A DNA stretch of 64,000 nt from Ceratopteris richardii (GCA_020310875.1 CM035420.1:180181909-180245908), one strand, 5' to 3'. Counted from the stretch's first letter, positions 48,801-60,666 are shown. Program-made: numbers and translations. The notes: a model not told the origin generated them from the sequence alone.

Positions 48801-50164
48801 AGATCATGAACTGTACACCTGTCATCAACGAATTTCACAACCAAGCCAATCTTGGCTAATGCAGAAACTGATAACAGATTCTTCTTGATCCCTGGCATAA
48901 ATAAGGCATCTGACAAGGTGAAAGAACTACCATCAGCAGTAGTCAGAATGATCTTACCAACTCCCATAACAGGATAAGAGGAGTTGTTGGCGCATGTGAC
49001 AGTATTCCCTGTAGGGGTAGGGTCGAGTGAAGAGAAGAAACTGCGCTGCGAGGTAATATGTTTGGTCGCCCCACTGTCAAAGTACCAAACATCTGAGTCC
49101 ACTACAGACATGCACTGCTCATGAGAAGATGGGTCAAAACTGCAAACAGTAGTAAATGCCCATTCTTCTTCCTGCACAAGATTAGCAGACTCTGTTTTTG
49201 GTGTAGAGGCTTCTGCAACAACCATTCTAGCCTCCTTTTTCTTTGCCTCTTTTGCAGTCAGTTTTGGACAGTTCTTTATGATATGATCATTCCCTTTACA
49301 GTACTTGCAAAACAATTTCTGCTTTTCTGATTTCTTCTCATCTTTATCCTGGTTCTTCGAATGTGCAGCATTTGCAGATTTCTGCTTACTAGTAGAAGAG
49401 CTCCATTTTCCTTTGCCCTTCTGACTAGCCAGGAAAGCTTGATCTGCAACACGCATAATGGACCTGTTCTGCCTAGACTGATCTTCCTGCAACAAAACAG
49501 AGACTAGCGCCTCAAATGATAAGGCATTCGGATTGCCTTTCATCATCAAACGAAGAGTAGAAGCAAAACTCTGATATGAATCAGGAAGACCATTCAGAAC
49601 GGTTTGCACAAGTGAGCTATTTGGTATAACCTCATCAGTAGAAATCAACTGTTCCTTCAAATCTTTGATATTCGTTAGGAAACTGTCCATAGAATCACCT
49701 TCATTCATGTGCTCACTCTCCAACTGTTTCCGGAGGTAAGCAACATGAGCCTCATTCCTAGCTTGGTACAATGTGGTAAGTGTATCTCAAGCATCCCTAG
49801 CTGTTCTGCAAGAGCGAATATGAGGAATAATGGCACGTTTGACAGACAAAGCTATTAATGCATGTGCCTGGGCATCTCTGCCATCCCAACGAATTTGCTC
49901 TGCAGTAGGTGCAACAGAAACAGAAGCACGAACAAGAATCTGCGGAATATCATCTTCGACACCATCTTCATCAGCTCCAGCACCTGTATTTGCAGTACCT
50001 GTCGTTACACGTGTAACAGGACATCTTTCAACACCCTGCACAATGTTCCACAATCCTTTTGCAACCAAAACATGTCGCATCATATAAGCCCATAATGGGT
50101 AGTTGGTACCATCCAACTTATCCTCAACATCCAACATACGGAATACATCACTGCTTTCAGCCAT
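45898..50164 (-). pseudogene. Copia gag-pol, two stops and one frameshift
   Basis: The minus-strand start ATG at 50164 gives MAESSDVFRMLDVEDKLDG, a Copia gag N-terminus. A TGA at about 49784 replaces an expected W (RDA*DTLTTLY). Next come gag with the knuckle FCKYCKGNDHIIKNC near 49290, protease YFDSGATKH near 49080, GAG-pre-integrase, integrase (VHSDVCGP; RSDRGGEY), a TAG at about 48186 in the PQ*NG motif, the integrase end AERKN, a frameshift near 47635, RT with YVDDML near 46850 and RNase H with SDSDWAG and ARTKHIE. The last frame ends at 45898. Length and domain order are standard for a plant Copia. A single early stop apart, gag is intact, suggesting fairly recent activity. Confidence 0.93.
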
Positions 50165-50506
50165 GGCCGGTGACTAAAATACCTTGATGCAGAAAATTGA
50201 CTGTATCTCAAAAAGTTGAGCAGAACTGCCCAAACAAGTTCGGCTAGACCTGTAGCAGACTTCGAGATGCTTAAACTGGCGAACAGAAACTGGTATATAC
50301 CTTTGGCACAAAAAGACAAAATAGCCTGCACAAGCACTACGATAGTGCATTCGGAGACCGAAACGAGCTCAGATCGCGATTTCGACACCACAGAGTGAAG
50401 CGGTTTTGATCTCAAAAACACGTTGAGTATGCTCGCCAAAATTCGTGCGATTCTCAGACTGCAAACGGAGGAGTGTCGACGGCGCCCTAGATGAAGCGAC
50501 GACCTA

Positions 50507-50517
50507 CTCTGATACCA
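50507..50517 (-). other. Primer binding site of the complete Copia
   Basis: The minus strand reads TGGTATCAGAG two bases after the 5' LTR end, complementary to initiator Met-tRNA. Confidence 0.9.
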
Positions 50518-50519
50518 AT

Positions 50520-50750
50520 TGTTGGAGTTAGATGTCTGTAGAAGCACGCGAACAACACAAGGAAGAAGAAGAAGCTTGGAGCACAAACACACAATACTGA
50601 ATGTATTACTAGAGAATGTACAAAGATAAGTAGCCCATTAGGGCAATAGGCATATATACAAGCTGGGGGAAAAAAACCTCCTAAAGAGGGAAAAAAGTGC
50701 CCCAGCGGTCCTAGTGTGTTCACACACATCACTACCTAAATATATCAACA
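50520..50750 (-). repeat. 5' LTR of the complete Copia
   Basis: 231 bp, TGTTGGAGTTAGATG...ATATATCAACA on the plus strand, with matching TGTTG...CAACA inverted ends. Target duplication AAACC follows at 50751-50755. Confidence 0.93.
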
Positions 50751-50755
50751 AAACC
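50751..50755 (+). repeat. Copia target-site duplication, right copy
   Basis: AAACC, identical to 45588-45592. Confidence 0.88.
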
Positions 50756-50959
50756 TCAACACATGCCCCCTGTAGTTCTTTTTCTAAGCTTCCTACCTTT
50801 TTTTTAATCCCATTCTTGAATAATTTTCTCCTTAGGTTGCTTCCAAATCAAGTTCCTTTTGTTATTCTTCTATTTTCAAGATGGTTCTAGATTAAGCGTT
50901 TGAGGAGGTGAATAATTTTCTTCCTCATTTGACTTTTTGAACTCATGCTCCTTAGCTTG

Positions 50960-51800
50960 CTATTTAACTTGATCCCACATTACTCCTTGAAGGAGCATTT
51001 TCCCTTCAGAATCACTACCACTTTCCATGATTTTGATGATTTCTAGCAAGGTGTGAGTAGCGTTTTGAGGGTTCTGAGGACAGTCTTTGATTAAGTGCTC
51101 TTTCCCATAGTCCTTGCTAAATCCTTTGGTATTCCAGGAAAATGTCCTAGATGGTTTAGGGAATCCTTCAAGAAGTGTCATTGTGATATCTATAGCACGA
51201 ACCTTTAGGAGAAGGTGCACCATTTGTGCATTGATCTTTGAATAGATCTTTTTTTCTACATAGTAAGTTCATGCACTAAACTAATCATTTCATTGGGAGT
51301 TTCACTACTATTGCAACATAATACGCTTCTTCTTAATACCACTTACCTTCAATGTATGTATCCTCAAGACACTCGTTTCTATTTCTTGTTTCATTTTAAT
51401 ATAGATAGGGCTTGTTTCTATCATAACTTGTTCCATTGGAACAATAGCCCTTTCTTTGTTCTCCTCTACATAGGTGATTGGAACAACCTTAGGAGGTGGA
51501 GGTGGTTTTGTATTCAAGAGTGGCCTCACAATCTCTTGGTTTCCTTGAATATACTTCTATTGTCCATACTAAGGTTCTCTATAGTATTGCTCTTGATGTC
51601 GAGGAGGATTTCCATGTGCATCCCTAAGAGGATACATGGGGCTAGGCTGGTAATGCGGTCTCTATTGATATTGTTGTTGTTAGTATTGATGTTGAGGTTT
51701 TCTATTATATTCTACTTGTGCATACCTTGGAACTCTATTGCACATGTAAGTGGGATGATCCCCATTACAATGTTGACATCTCCTAAGAGGTTGTGTCTCA
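50960..51800 (-). pseudogene. Gypsy gag C-terminal region with zinc knuckles
   Basis: Minus strand, broken frames. RRCQHCNGDHPTYMC near 51760 is a CX2CX3HX4C knuckle followed by a Q/Y-rich stretch; further on, PPPPPKVVPITYVEEN (51308-51529) and KDYGKEHLIKDCPQNPQ (50960-51223), a second knuckle-like segment that has lost its first cysteine pair. These bind element RNA in gag. It continues the gag at 51991-52455 and precedes the protease, from which the nested Copia separates it. Confidence 0.66.
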
Positions 51801-51990
51801 GACCATATGGCATGTTACACTAATCTTTTGTGTGTTACTTTTGAAGCTTCTTTATTACCATATCCGCAAGCTCATCCATTAATGATTTCATTGAACTAGA
51901 GGAAACAAATGCTTCCTTCTTTGTATAGAATGGTGGAATCTTCAATTTTGATGCTAAATTGTCCTCTAAGTTCACACATTCTCTGATACA

Positions 51991-52455
51991 TTAATTTAAT
52001 CTATGGAGCCTATGGATGCATACTAATGATCCTAATTGTCCATTAGTCCACCCCTCTATGAATAGAGATATCAAGTTCTCCTCTAGTTTAATTTCACAAG
52101 GTATAAATTTGTTTATATATTGCTTAACATGTCTTGCTGTCACTCGCACAGATTTGTGGCTGGCTTGCTTGAAGCTACATATTAAAGAAGTTGAATCATG
52201 CTTGATTTCTTGTTTGGAAAATTCTCCAATGATTTTTTCCACAAGAGCTTCTGTATTTTTGAACATGACTATTCTCAATGGTTGAAACCATGAAAATGTG
52301 CTTCCAATCATAGTTACTCCAAATGTCTCGTATTGAGTGAAAAATTCAATGACTTGTTCAACTCTCATAACTTGCTTGAACTTGGCTACATGATCATACG
52401 GATGAGTAGACCCATTATAAAAGCTCTTCATGACTTTTCCACTTGGAATGCTCAA
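51991..52455 (-). pseudogene. Gypsy gag core
   Basis: A minus-strand frame of 154 codons: FYNGSTHPYDHVAKFKQVMR, then FSWFQPLRI, LVEKIIGEFSKQ, VKQYINKFI. This is the retrotransposon gag pattern (Y-x-G-x-x-D-P-x-x-H...F; W-F-x-x-L; F-x-x-x-F). Gag forms the particle that packages the RNA. It is flanked by a longer unassigned N-terminal frame (52736-53308) and the zinc knuckle region (51.76 kb). Confidence 0.72.
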
Positions 52456-52735
52456 AGGCTACGGCTTGCATTTTGCATTCTAATTAGAAGGTTTGCTAAT
52501 TGAGGATTAACATATTCATAAGCTAGTGCTACGTGAGCATAATGCTCGTGCCATGGCACTCTCACTTGGAATCTATCTAGAGCTGCCTCAAAAAATCTAG
52601 AGTTGACTTCCTCATCAATATTGTCTAATGGAACGTCAAAAAACTTTATACATATAGTAGGCCCACTAGTTCGCCTATTGGATCTTTAGGTCCTAATTTT
52701 CTTCCTGAAGACTGAGGGTTAAGTCTTGCAAAAGA

Positions 52736-53308
52736 TCATTCAAGTTCTGCAATTTCCCAATATGAGTTGTCTGCCTTGTCTCTAATCTCATGCAACGGAG
52801 TAGGTGCATATTGATTATGGTACAGAGAGACTACCACTCTCTTGGAAGGTGGAGTGGGTGAGTTTTGCATACTCCTTTCCATGTAGATGGTCTTCCACAA
52901 AGATTTCGTTTCCACAAAATGGGGTATGTGCATGACTACTATTGCCATTCCTTTTGGTCGCATGAGCAGAATCTCAGGTACGTCCTCATCACACATACCG
53001 AGGAAAATTACTATCTCTCCTTTCTTGTTCATGTATTCGGGATTGGAAGTGAGGAAGTAGTTGGTCCTTACCCTATCTTTATAGTGGTCGGCGCAAAATT
53101 CAACTTTTGAGTGTGGGTCTACAATCAAGCACTTAGGTTTTCTAAGCATACCTGCTTGTTGATTGGGTCCATCCGGATAGATGGCTATCTTATGGGCATT
53201 GAATTTGTGGAATTTTAGAATGGTTCGATAGTCTCTACTTGATGGTCTTGCTTTGTTGGTATTCATGGGTTTGTATGCATATCCTTTGAAGTTGCCATAT
53301 GGTCCCAA
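52736..53308 (-). pseudogene. Putative N-terminal part of the same Gypsy gag
   Basis: A 190-codon minus-strand frame, upstream of the gag core in the same orientation. I do not recognise a domain. It has charged, low-motif content (FHKFNAHKIAIYPDGPNQQA; CLIVDPHSKVEFCADHYKD; MCDEDVPEILLMRPKG). The upstream sequence to about 53420 has coding-like debris with stops. Assignment to gag rests only on position and strand. Confidence 0.4.
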
Positions 53309-53752
53309 TTTAACTCAGATTCACTACTTGATTAGAGTTCTCATGTGTGGCTCCAACTTTGGAACTACTTCTTATATAAGAGGGATGACTTTTAACACAT
53401 TTTTGTTGTCCCATTGTTTCCCTTATCTCAAATGCATGTATGAATGATAAAAAAGAAGTGAGTTTCAACATTCGGAAGGGGAATGCATGATTGTATGTTG
53501 CTTTTCAATCGAATGAGAACTCAAACACACTTGCCAATGGAAATATGATTTCTTTTTGTGGTGTGGTATGCTACTTTGCAATTCCCTTTGGAAAAAATAA
53601 ACAAGCAATCCAACAAATTAATTCTTCATTGCAGGTGAAATAAAACCAACTCCCCCTTCTTTTTAATAATAGAAAATCTTTCACTTGATGCATAATTCCA
53701 TAAATCGAGGGTCGCAAAGAAGTAGAAGATTTAAGAGGTATATGCCTTTGAG

Positions 53753-53836
53753 AAATAACTTCCTTTAATTGATGTGTCCCCACAACCTCACTTTAAATAA
53801 CTTCATTTAATTGATGTGTCCCCACAACCTCACTCT
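53753..53836. repeat. 42-bp tandem duplication
   Basis: AAATAACTTC(C/A)TTTAATTGATG and on, two copies beginning at 53753 and 53795 with one internal difference. It sits upstream of the Gypsy gag on the minus strand; no 5' LTR of that Gypsy could be delimited nearby. Confidence 0.85.
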
Positions 53837-53839
53837 AGC

Positions 53840-55080
53840 CTTATTATCAGCATTCCTAGGGCGCTAACAGTTATGCACCTTTACTTATTATAAGTTTGGG
53901 AGAAGAAAGCCATAATCCTTGGTTATTACAGACCCACTCCGACTCGTAGTTCTAGGAATCTTGGATGAATTCTTTATATTAGGTACGATCCCTCTAGTGG
54001 CATCTATTCTTCCAAAGGTATGTATGTCAATGGGCACCTCGAGTTCACAAACGGGAGCAAATCCAGCTATAACGTCCTTAGCACGTTGGTCTGTCTGTCT
54101 GAAGCTGAAGCCATATGCTTCTCAATACGTACATGCTTTGCCTTCCGCCTTTTCTTTATCGAAGTTGATGTCGCCCAACGAGTATGCCACTAGATAGATG
54201 ATCGTGAGGGTTAGAGGCCGATTGAGTAATACCCGTATACGGGTTGCGTGCCGCTTTTCCACGAGTGCAAGAAAAAGTCTCTCAAACAATAACGGCTAGG
54301 CAATTCTTTTACTTGCTACCCTCGCGAGGGGATGGTCCCAACTTTCTTGCGACTCAAGGGAAACCTTCTCATGTTGTCCTTTTGTTAGTCCATAGTTATC
54401 CAATTACTCATTTGTGTGTTACCCTGTCTTCATGTGATGTTGGGCGATGCTCAGATGGGTGCACACGATTCAATCTTAGATGAATGCATGCTATTGGATT
54501 CTCTGCATGTGACCAATGTGCTGCCCAAGAAGATTGAACCCTTGCAAGATGATGTACTTCACAACAAGTTGTTCGATCATCTTCGGGGTGCGCTATGCGA
54601 TCCTCCAAACTTTTCCAAACTTGGGAGTGTCAACTACCAATTTAAGGTGTGCTGAGTGACCCTTTTGGGGTATACTGCAAAGGTGACTCTCCACCCGTGC
54701 TGCCCACTTACCTTCAGTAGACTTTGTCCTTCAAGTCCCCTTGCTAAGCGAAGGTTCAAGCTAGGGGAAGCCTTGCCTCCTATTGAGGGTGCGATGCCTG
54801 ATTCTCAAGAGGTTGTGCTACGAGGTCGTTCTAAGCAAGGACTTCCAACGTTCTCCAATGCTTCAAAAATCCTTAAATAAAGAGAAAGCTTCTTTGTGAA
54901 GGAACCTTGAAAACAATTTCCATGTTTGCAACATTATTGTTAATCCTTGGGATTTACTGTCATTAGAGTTATATTGTTTTTTCTAGGCTTACACTGTCAT
55001 ACATAAAAACAAGGTATAAACTGTTTTGAATTATTTTTAGTACTTGAGGATATAAAAGTAAAGAAAATTATAGAATTTTA
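53840..55080. other. GC-richer spacer, no recognised gene
   Basis: Short frames on both strands (plus 53919-54197, 54416-54655, 54656-54880) give no family signature. It is richer in G and C than its neighbours between 53.9 and 54.9 kb. It may include the unrecognised 5' LTR or leader of the Gypsy or a captured fragment, but I cannot show either. Confidence 0.35.
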
Positions 55081-55552
55081 CATTTAAGATTGTGAGTCAA
55101 AAACTATTGTGATTGTCTGATTCAACATTGGTTCTTACTTGACAATAGTATGTGTATGTCTATGTGTGTACATGTATAATTGTGAGTTAAAATCTATTGT
55201 AATTATCTGAATCAACATTGATTCTTACTTCACAATAGTATATTTATATGTATATGCATGTATGATTGTGAGTTAAAATCTATTGTGATTGTCTTACTCA
55301 ACATTGATTTCTACTTCATAATAGTATGTGTATGATTTTGAGTTAAAATCTATTGTGATTATCTTACTTAACATTGATTCTTACTTCACAATCGTATGTG
55401 TATGTATGATGGTGAGTTAAAATCTATTGTGATTTTTTTTACTCAACATTGACTCTTACTTCACAATAGTATGTGTATGTGTATGTGTGTGTATGATTGT
55501 GAGTTAAAATGTCTTGTGATTTTTGACTCAACATTGGCTCTTACTTCACGAT

Positions 55553-56382
55553 TAATGGAGAGTGTTAATCTCCAAAAGAATAAGCTATCCTTGAAGTTAG
55601 AGCACCTCTATATCAAGAATAACTTAAAACCTTTACCAATTTGGAGGATCAATGCTCAATTACCAAAATCTTGAACAAACTGTGAAATAAGTTGATACTC
55701 AAAAAGCCTGCTGCACATAATTCACTCATTGCCTGATGAAATGTGTAAAGTTTTTTATTAAACTTTGCGCAAGGTATTGTCTATAGTTTGCACACCTTCT
55801 CCAAGTTAAATCATCTCAAAAGACTTAGTAGATCTTGAGAAATGATCTTAACAATTCACCTATGTCTAAAACTATACTTCTTTACAGTCGACTTTGACAC
55901 CTGTAACTTTAAACACATAGTTCTCCCAAACTACAACCCATTTATTCAAATGCTTTTAGCCATAGGTAGTTACCTTCCAACTTAAAGAATGAGTGCTTTC
56001 TTGCTCAAAAATTTACACTGTGGAAGGAGAACTGACCAAAACATTAGAATCAAATTTTGTGCCTCCTGCAACTTCACTTCTTCACATTTACACATGTAAA
56101 TGTTCCTACACTTAATTCTCTCAGCGTGATCACAATTAGAACCTGAAAACTTGTACAGAGGTCAATCAACTATGGACTTAGACTTATACAGAAGCATTTC
56201 ACAAAAGATTAAACACAAAAGTAGTACACACAGAAATATCGGGTGCAACTTTTCTTCATTTTTGAGAAGTTTTACATCTGAGTGATGAGAGAAATATTCT
56301 ACACTTCTAAAGTGTCTAATGACTCAAAATACTCCTAATTCTTCTCTTCACATGCTCTCTCTCTTTTCCCGACATTTTTACT

Positions 56383-56446
<64 letters not shown>

Positions 56447-56634
56447 CAAATATGTACAAGCTCATCACCAAACAAAAGTTATAAGTGAGCTAGCTCTAAA
56501 TTAATGTACATATGTATACACATCTTCATCTTCTAAACATGTACTTTCTTCATGCTTCATAAATTGATCTTTTCTTCAATCCTTGACTTCAATCCTTCAT
56601 CAAAACTTCAATTGGTGATTGACTTGCACCAACA
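55553..56634 (-). mobile_element. Solo Copia LTR with 5-bp TSD
   Basis: It is the reverse complement, over its whole length, of the 5' LTR at 59622-60653. Flanks are ACGAT at 55548-55552 and ACGAT at 56635-56639, a perfect 5-bp target duplication. Removing the LTR and one copy restores a normal minisatellite unit (TTACTTCAC-GATAGTATG). One terminus is mutated (TAATGG for TGATGG). It holds a (TA)n expansion at 56384-56444. Solo LTRs arise by recombination between the two LTRs of a full element. Confidence 0.92.
56384..56444. repeat. (TA)n microsatellite within the solo LTR
   Basis: A 61-bp TA run. At the same place the related LTR at 59622 has only CTATATATACAAGG (about 59810), which looks like its TATA box, so the expansion arose from the promoter motif. 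Confidence 0.9.
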
Positions 56635-57839
56635 ACGATAGTATGTGTATGTGTATGTAAATGTGTATGTGCATGTATGATTGTGAGTTAAAAACTATTG
56701 TGAAATGAGAAAGGTTTTGGCTTATTTGTTATAATTCTGTGAGTTTGAGAAGGTGTTGCTAAGTCAAACAGAGCATTCTAAGTTGTAGATGGATTTGTCT
56801 CATAGGCTTATCAAGACATTCTTGGAGATCTTGAATTACAAAGGGATCCAAGAAGGTCTTGATCCAATTGAGTGAAGCCCTCTATGCAAGACTATCTTGA
56901 CATGCCATTCACACAACATGCCTAAAAATTTATTGTGTTTATCTTACTCAACATTGATTCTTACTTCATAATAGTATGTGTATGTGTATGTATGTGTATG
57001 ATTGTGAGTTAAAATCTATTGTGATTGTTTTGCTCAACATTGATTCTTAGTTCACAATAGTATTTGTATGTGTGTGTATGATTGTGAGTTAAAATGTGTT
57101 GTGATTTTCTAACTCAACATTGGCTCTTACTTCACAATAGTATGTGTATGTGTATGTGCATGTATGATTGTGAGTTAAAAACTATTGTGACTTGTTGAGA
57201 AAGGTTCTAGCTTCTTTGTTATAAGCCAATGGATCCAAGAAGGTGTTGATAAGTCAAACAAAGCATTCTAAGTTGCTAGATGGATTTGTCTTGTAGGCTT
57301 ATCAAGACCTTCTTGGAAACCTTGAATTGTAAAGGGATCCCAGAAAGTCTTGATCCGATTGAGTAAAGCCCTCTATGCAAGATCGTCTAGACATTCCACT
57401 CACACAACATGCCTGAAAATTTATTGTGATTATCTTACTCAACATTGATTCTTACTTCATAATAGTATGTGTATGTGTATGCATGTTATGATTGTGGGTT
57501 AAAATCGATTGTGACTATCTGGCTCAACATTGATTCTTACTTCACATTAGTATGTGTATGTGTATGTGTGTGTATGATTGTGAGTTAAAATTGTGATTAT
57601 ATAACTCAACATTGATTCTTACTTCACAATATTATGTGTATGTGTATTTGCATGTATGATTGTGAATTAATATCTATTGTGACTTTCTTACTCAACATTA
57701 ATTCTTACTTCACAATAATATGTGTATGTGTATGTCCATGTATGATTGTGAGTTAGAATCTATTGTGATTGTCTGACTCAACATTGGTTATTACTTGAGA
57801 ATAGTATATTTATATGTATACAACTCAAATAAAAGTGAA

Positions 57840-59615
57840 TATTTATAGTATATGAAAGAATGTTGCAAGATGCTCTAGTCTAGACAAAGATATATGGGTA
57901 CATTTTGCAAGTTATGCAAAAAAGTGTAAAACTCAAGGTAGCACATCAAAAGGATCTAAAAGCATGAATAGTTCATAGTACTTTCAAAGTAGTCCAATTG
58001 TAGAGCAAGAACAGGTAGATGTATTAATGACAATAGAAGAAGTTCGTGATATGACTACTCAAGTATCAAAAATTATTTTCAAGAATAATCAAGATATGTG
58101 TACTTCGCTTTGTCCAAATATGTCAAAAAAAAGTGGACTAGGTGAATCTAGTAGAACAGGTGTATCTAATGATAAGCCACTTAATATTTCTCCTAATAAA
58201 TCACAAAACACAATACATGTAGCTTTTGAGAAGAAAGATTTTCTTGAACTTCATCTTAAATGGACTCAAGCATTTTTAGCATGTGGAACCCTTTCAATGC
58301 TATTCGTAACTTGATTTTCAAAGGATTTCATTTGCAAAAAAGAGATTCACCATGCCATATTATAATAAAAGGAATACATAATATGTAGATAAACTAAAGA
58401 ACAGTAGTGAAGCTATCTTAAACCAAAAAGCACTCGATTATCTTCCCATAGATGGATGCAAAATATCACTACATGGATGGACAAGTTGTCAAAAGAAGCC
58501 ATTGATTAATGTCATGGTGATATGTCCAAAGGGAACTATACTTCTCTTAAGGAGAAAATTTTAGCTTCCCTTCCAAATATATATGAATATGCTATACCTT
58601 GCATGGTTGGTCCAAATAATTTCATTGTGGTAGAGACCGATAATGCATGTGATTTTTGAAGTGATGGAATTGCGATAGAAAACAACTATGAAGGTATTAA
58701 TTGAGTTCCATGTGCAACTCACACACTAAATCTACTTGTGAAAGATATAGGTAGATTTTCTTTCATCAAAAAATTTTTATTAGATGCATTAGTGCTGTCA
58801 AAGTTACTAGAGAGCATAAAAGTTTTAGATCTGCTCTTTCATTCAAAATCTCTCAATAAAGCACTTTGTATCCTTTGTGCTGCACAATTTGCAACAACCT
58901 ATATTGTGCTCAATGGATTATTGAGAGTCAAGATAGCAGTTATAGAAATGATTATGGATCAAATAGGGGAGGGATGGTTAAAGAAGTATCCTTCTTATGG
59001 AGTTGGGGCTTTGAATTGTAACTCTCTAATACAATCACAAAAGTTTGGTGTTATCTTGAAAAAAATATCAGTATCATTAAACCTTTTTTGGAGTTTTATG
59101 AATTGTTGATATGGATAAGTTTTTTATAGGAAAACTTTATTGGATTATGTCAGAAGCTCAAAAAGTGAACGACTTCAATAATTTCTAATCAAGAGAAAAA
59201 GCATAGAGTATATTGTTAGCAAAGAAACAATGAATGCAAATGCATACTCATTTACACATTGGAGCATTTTTTGTCTTGAATCCAACATTCCAACTCAATG
59301 GTCAAGTGTGAAACAAAGAAGTAATGGAAAATTTCAAACCATCATGTTACTTATTACTTCCAGGCATAGATGGTTGAGATGCATTCCATCAGAGGGTAGC
59401 TTATGTAAATCAAGAAGAAGTTTTGGAGATCTATGGCACATTGTAACTATTCAAAAGAATCCACCTCCTTTATGGTGGAAAGAATATGGAGCTAAAACAA
59501 TGGAGTTGCAACATACAACTATGAGTGTTCTTTTAGTAAGAGCTTCAAGTAGTAGTTGTGAATGTAATTTGGACTGCATATGATTTTCTTCATTCAAAAT
59601 GAACAAATCTATTAA
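57840..59615 (+). pseudogene. hAT transposase (BED/DUF659 type), decayed, copy 2
   Basis: Plus strand with many stops and shifts. The N-terminal part (57870-58314) matches copy 1 (GCAAGATGC..., LELHLKWTQAFLACG). Then comes the DUF659 core near 58620-58770: VVETDNACDF, VPCATHTLNLLVKDIGRFSF, followed by FATTYIVLNGLLRVKIA. The C-terminal hAT dimerisation region is near 59462-59600: PPLWWKEYGAKTMELQ, then RASSSSCECN, and HSKMNKSIKY in another frame. Domain order is standard. A Copia element has inserted 10-15 codons after the dimerisation motif. No terminal inverted repeats were identified. Confidence 0.85.
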
Positions 59616-59621
59616 GTATAT

Positions 59622-60653
59622 TGTTGGTGCAAGGCAATCAACAATTGAAGTTTTGATGAACTTTTGAATTCAAGGATTGAACAAAAGATCAAGTCCTGAA
59701 GCATGAAGAAAGTATATGTTCAGAGAATGAAGATATGTATATATATGTACATTAGCTTAGAGTTAGCTCACTTATACTTTTGTATATTTATGAGCTTGTA
59801 CATATTTGCCTATATATACAAGGAAAATGTCGGGGCAAATATGAGACAGCATGTGAATAGAGAAATTAGAAGTTGTATGAGTCATTAGACACTTTAGAAG
59901 TAAGTAAGATCTCTCTCATCACTCAGATGTAAAGTTTTCCAGAAATGAAGAAAAGTTGTGCCTGATATTTCCAAGAGTTCTCCTTCTGTGTTGAATCTTT
60001 TGTGAAATGCTTTTGTACAAGTATAATTCTATAGTTGATTGACCTCTGTACAAATTTTCAGCTTTTGATTGTGATCAAGCTGAGAGAATTGAGAGTAGGA
60101 ACATTCATATGTGAAGAAGTGTTGAGTGTCTTCTGAAATAGGCGCAATCTTGATGGTCAAAGAATTGATCATTTCTCAGTGCACAGTGTAAAGTTTTGCA
60201 CAAATGAGGACTCAAAATCTAAGCTAGAAGGTAAGCCATCCATGGCTAAAAGCATTTGCATAAACGGTTTCTAGTTTGAGAGAACCAAGCTTTAGAAGTT
60301 GCAGGTGTCAAAGTTGACTGTAAAGAACTACAGTTTTAGACATAGGTGACTTGTTAAGATCATTTCTCAAGATGTACTGAGTCTTTTGGAATGATTTAAC
60401 TTGGAGGTGGTGTGCAAACTATAGGCAACACCTTGTGCAAAACTTTATAGAAAAATTTACACATTTGATAAGTCCATGAGTGAGTTATGTGCAACAGACT
60501 TTCTGTGTAGTCATCTTCTTCACAGTTTGTTCAAAATTCTGAAAATTGATCATTGATCCTCTGAATTGGTAAAGGTTTTTAAGTTTCTCTTGATATAGAG
60601 GTGCTCTAACTTCAAGAGTAGCTTGTTCTTTTGGAGATTAACACTCTCCATCA
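59622..60653 (+). repeat. 5' LTR, 1032 bp
   Basis: Begins TGTTGGTGCAAGGCAATC directly in the hAT sequence and ends CACTCTCCATCA before the primer site. It contains a TATA-like CCTATATATACAAGG near 59810. The solo LTR at 55553-56634 confirms both borders. Confidence 0.92.
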
Positions 60654-60654
60654 G

Positions 60655-60666
60655 TGGTATCAGAGC
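60655..60666 (+). other. Primer binding site (initiator Met-tRNA)
   Basis: TGGTATCAGAGC, one base after the 5' LTR end. Confidence 0.93.

Larger units (their letters stand above)
45593..50750 (-). mobile_element. Complete Copia retrotransposon, nested in Gypsy
   Basis: A 5158-bp element with two 231-bp LTRs, primer site, gag-pol region, polypurine tract (complement of 45824-45838, core CAGGGGGGATT) and a 5-bp target duplication AAACC. Its LTRs differ at 7 positions by my count, mostly transitions, about 3 percent. It sits between the gag and protease parts of the minus-strand Gypsy, in the same orientation. The frames carry two stops and one frameshift, so it is inactive but fairly young. 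Confidence 0.94.
55085..57835 (+). repeat. Minisatellite array (locus 2), interrupted by a solo LTR
   Basis: The unit on the plus strand reads TTCTTACTTCACAATAGTATG, a TG/TA-rich stretch, TATGATTGTGAGTTAAAATCTATTGTGATT and (C/A)TGACTCAACATTG, period about 80-95 bp. It is the reverse complement of locus 1. About 6 units precede and 8-9 follow a solo LTR at 55553-56634. Two related blocks of about 240 bp (56700-56940 and 57190-57425, sharing GATGGATTTGTCT and CCCTCTATGCAAGA) are inserted between units, making a higher-order repeat. The array is directly 5' of a hAT relic, as at locus 1. Confidence 0.9.

Noticed and set aside
54244..54880. Consecutive plus-strand frames in a GC-richer block, possible host gene
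   Set aside because: No recognisable domain, no splice structure I could defend, and frames are short; left as unassigned spacer.
56319..56504. Open frame with Y-I repeats
   Set aside because: Same cause: the (TA)n tract in the solo LTR.
55085..57835. CRISPR-like array
   Set aside because: Repeats are contiguous and diverged, without unique spacers, in a plant TE context; it is a minisatellite.
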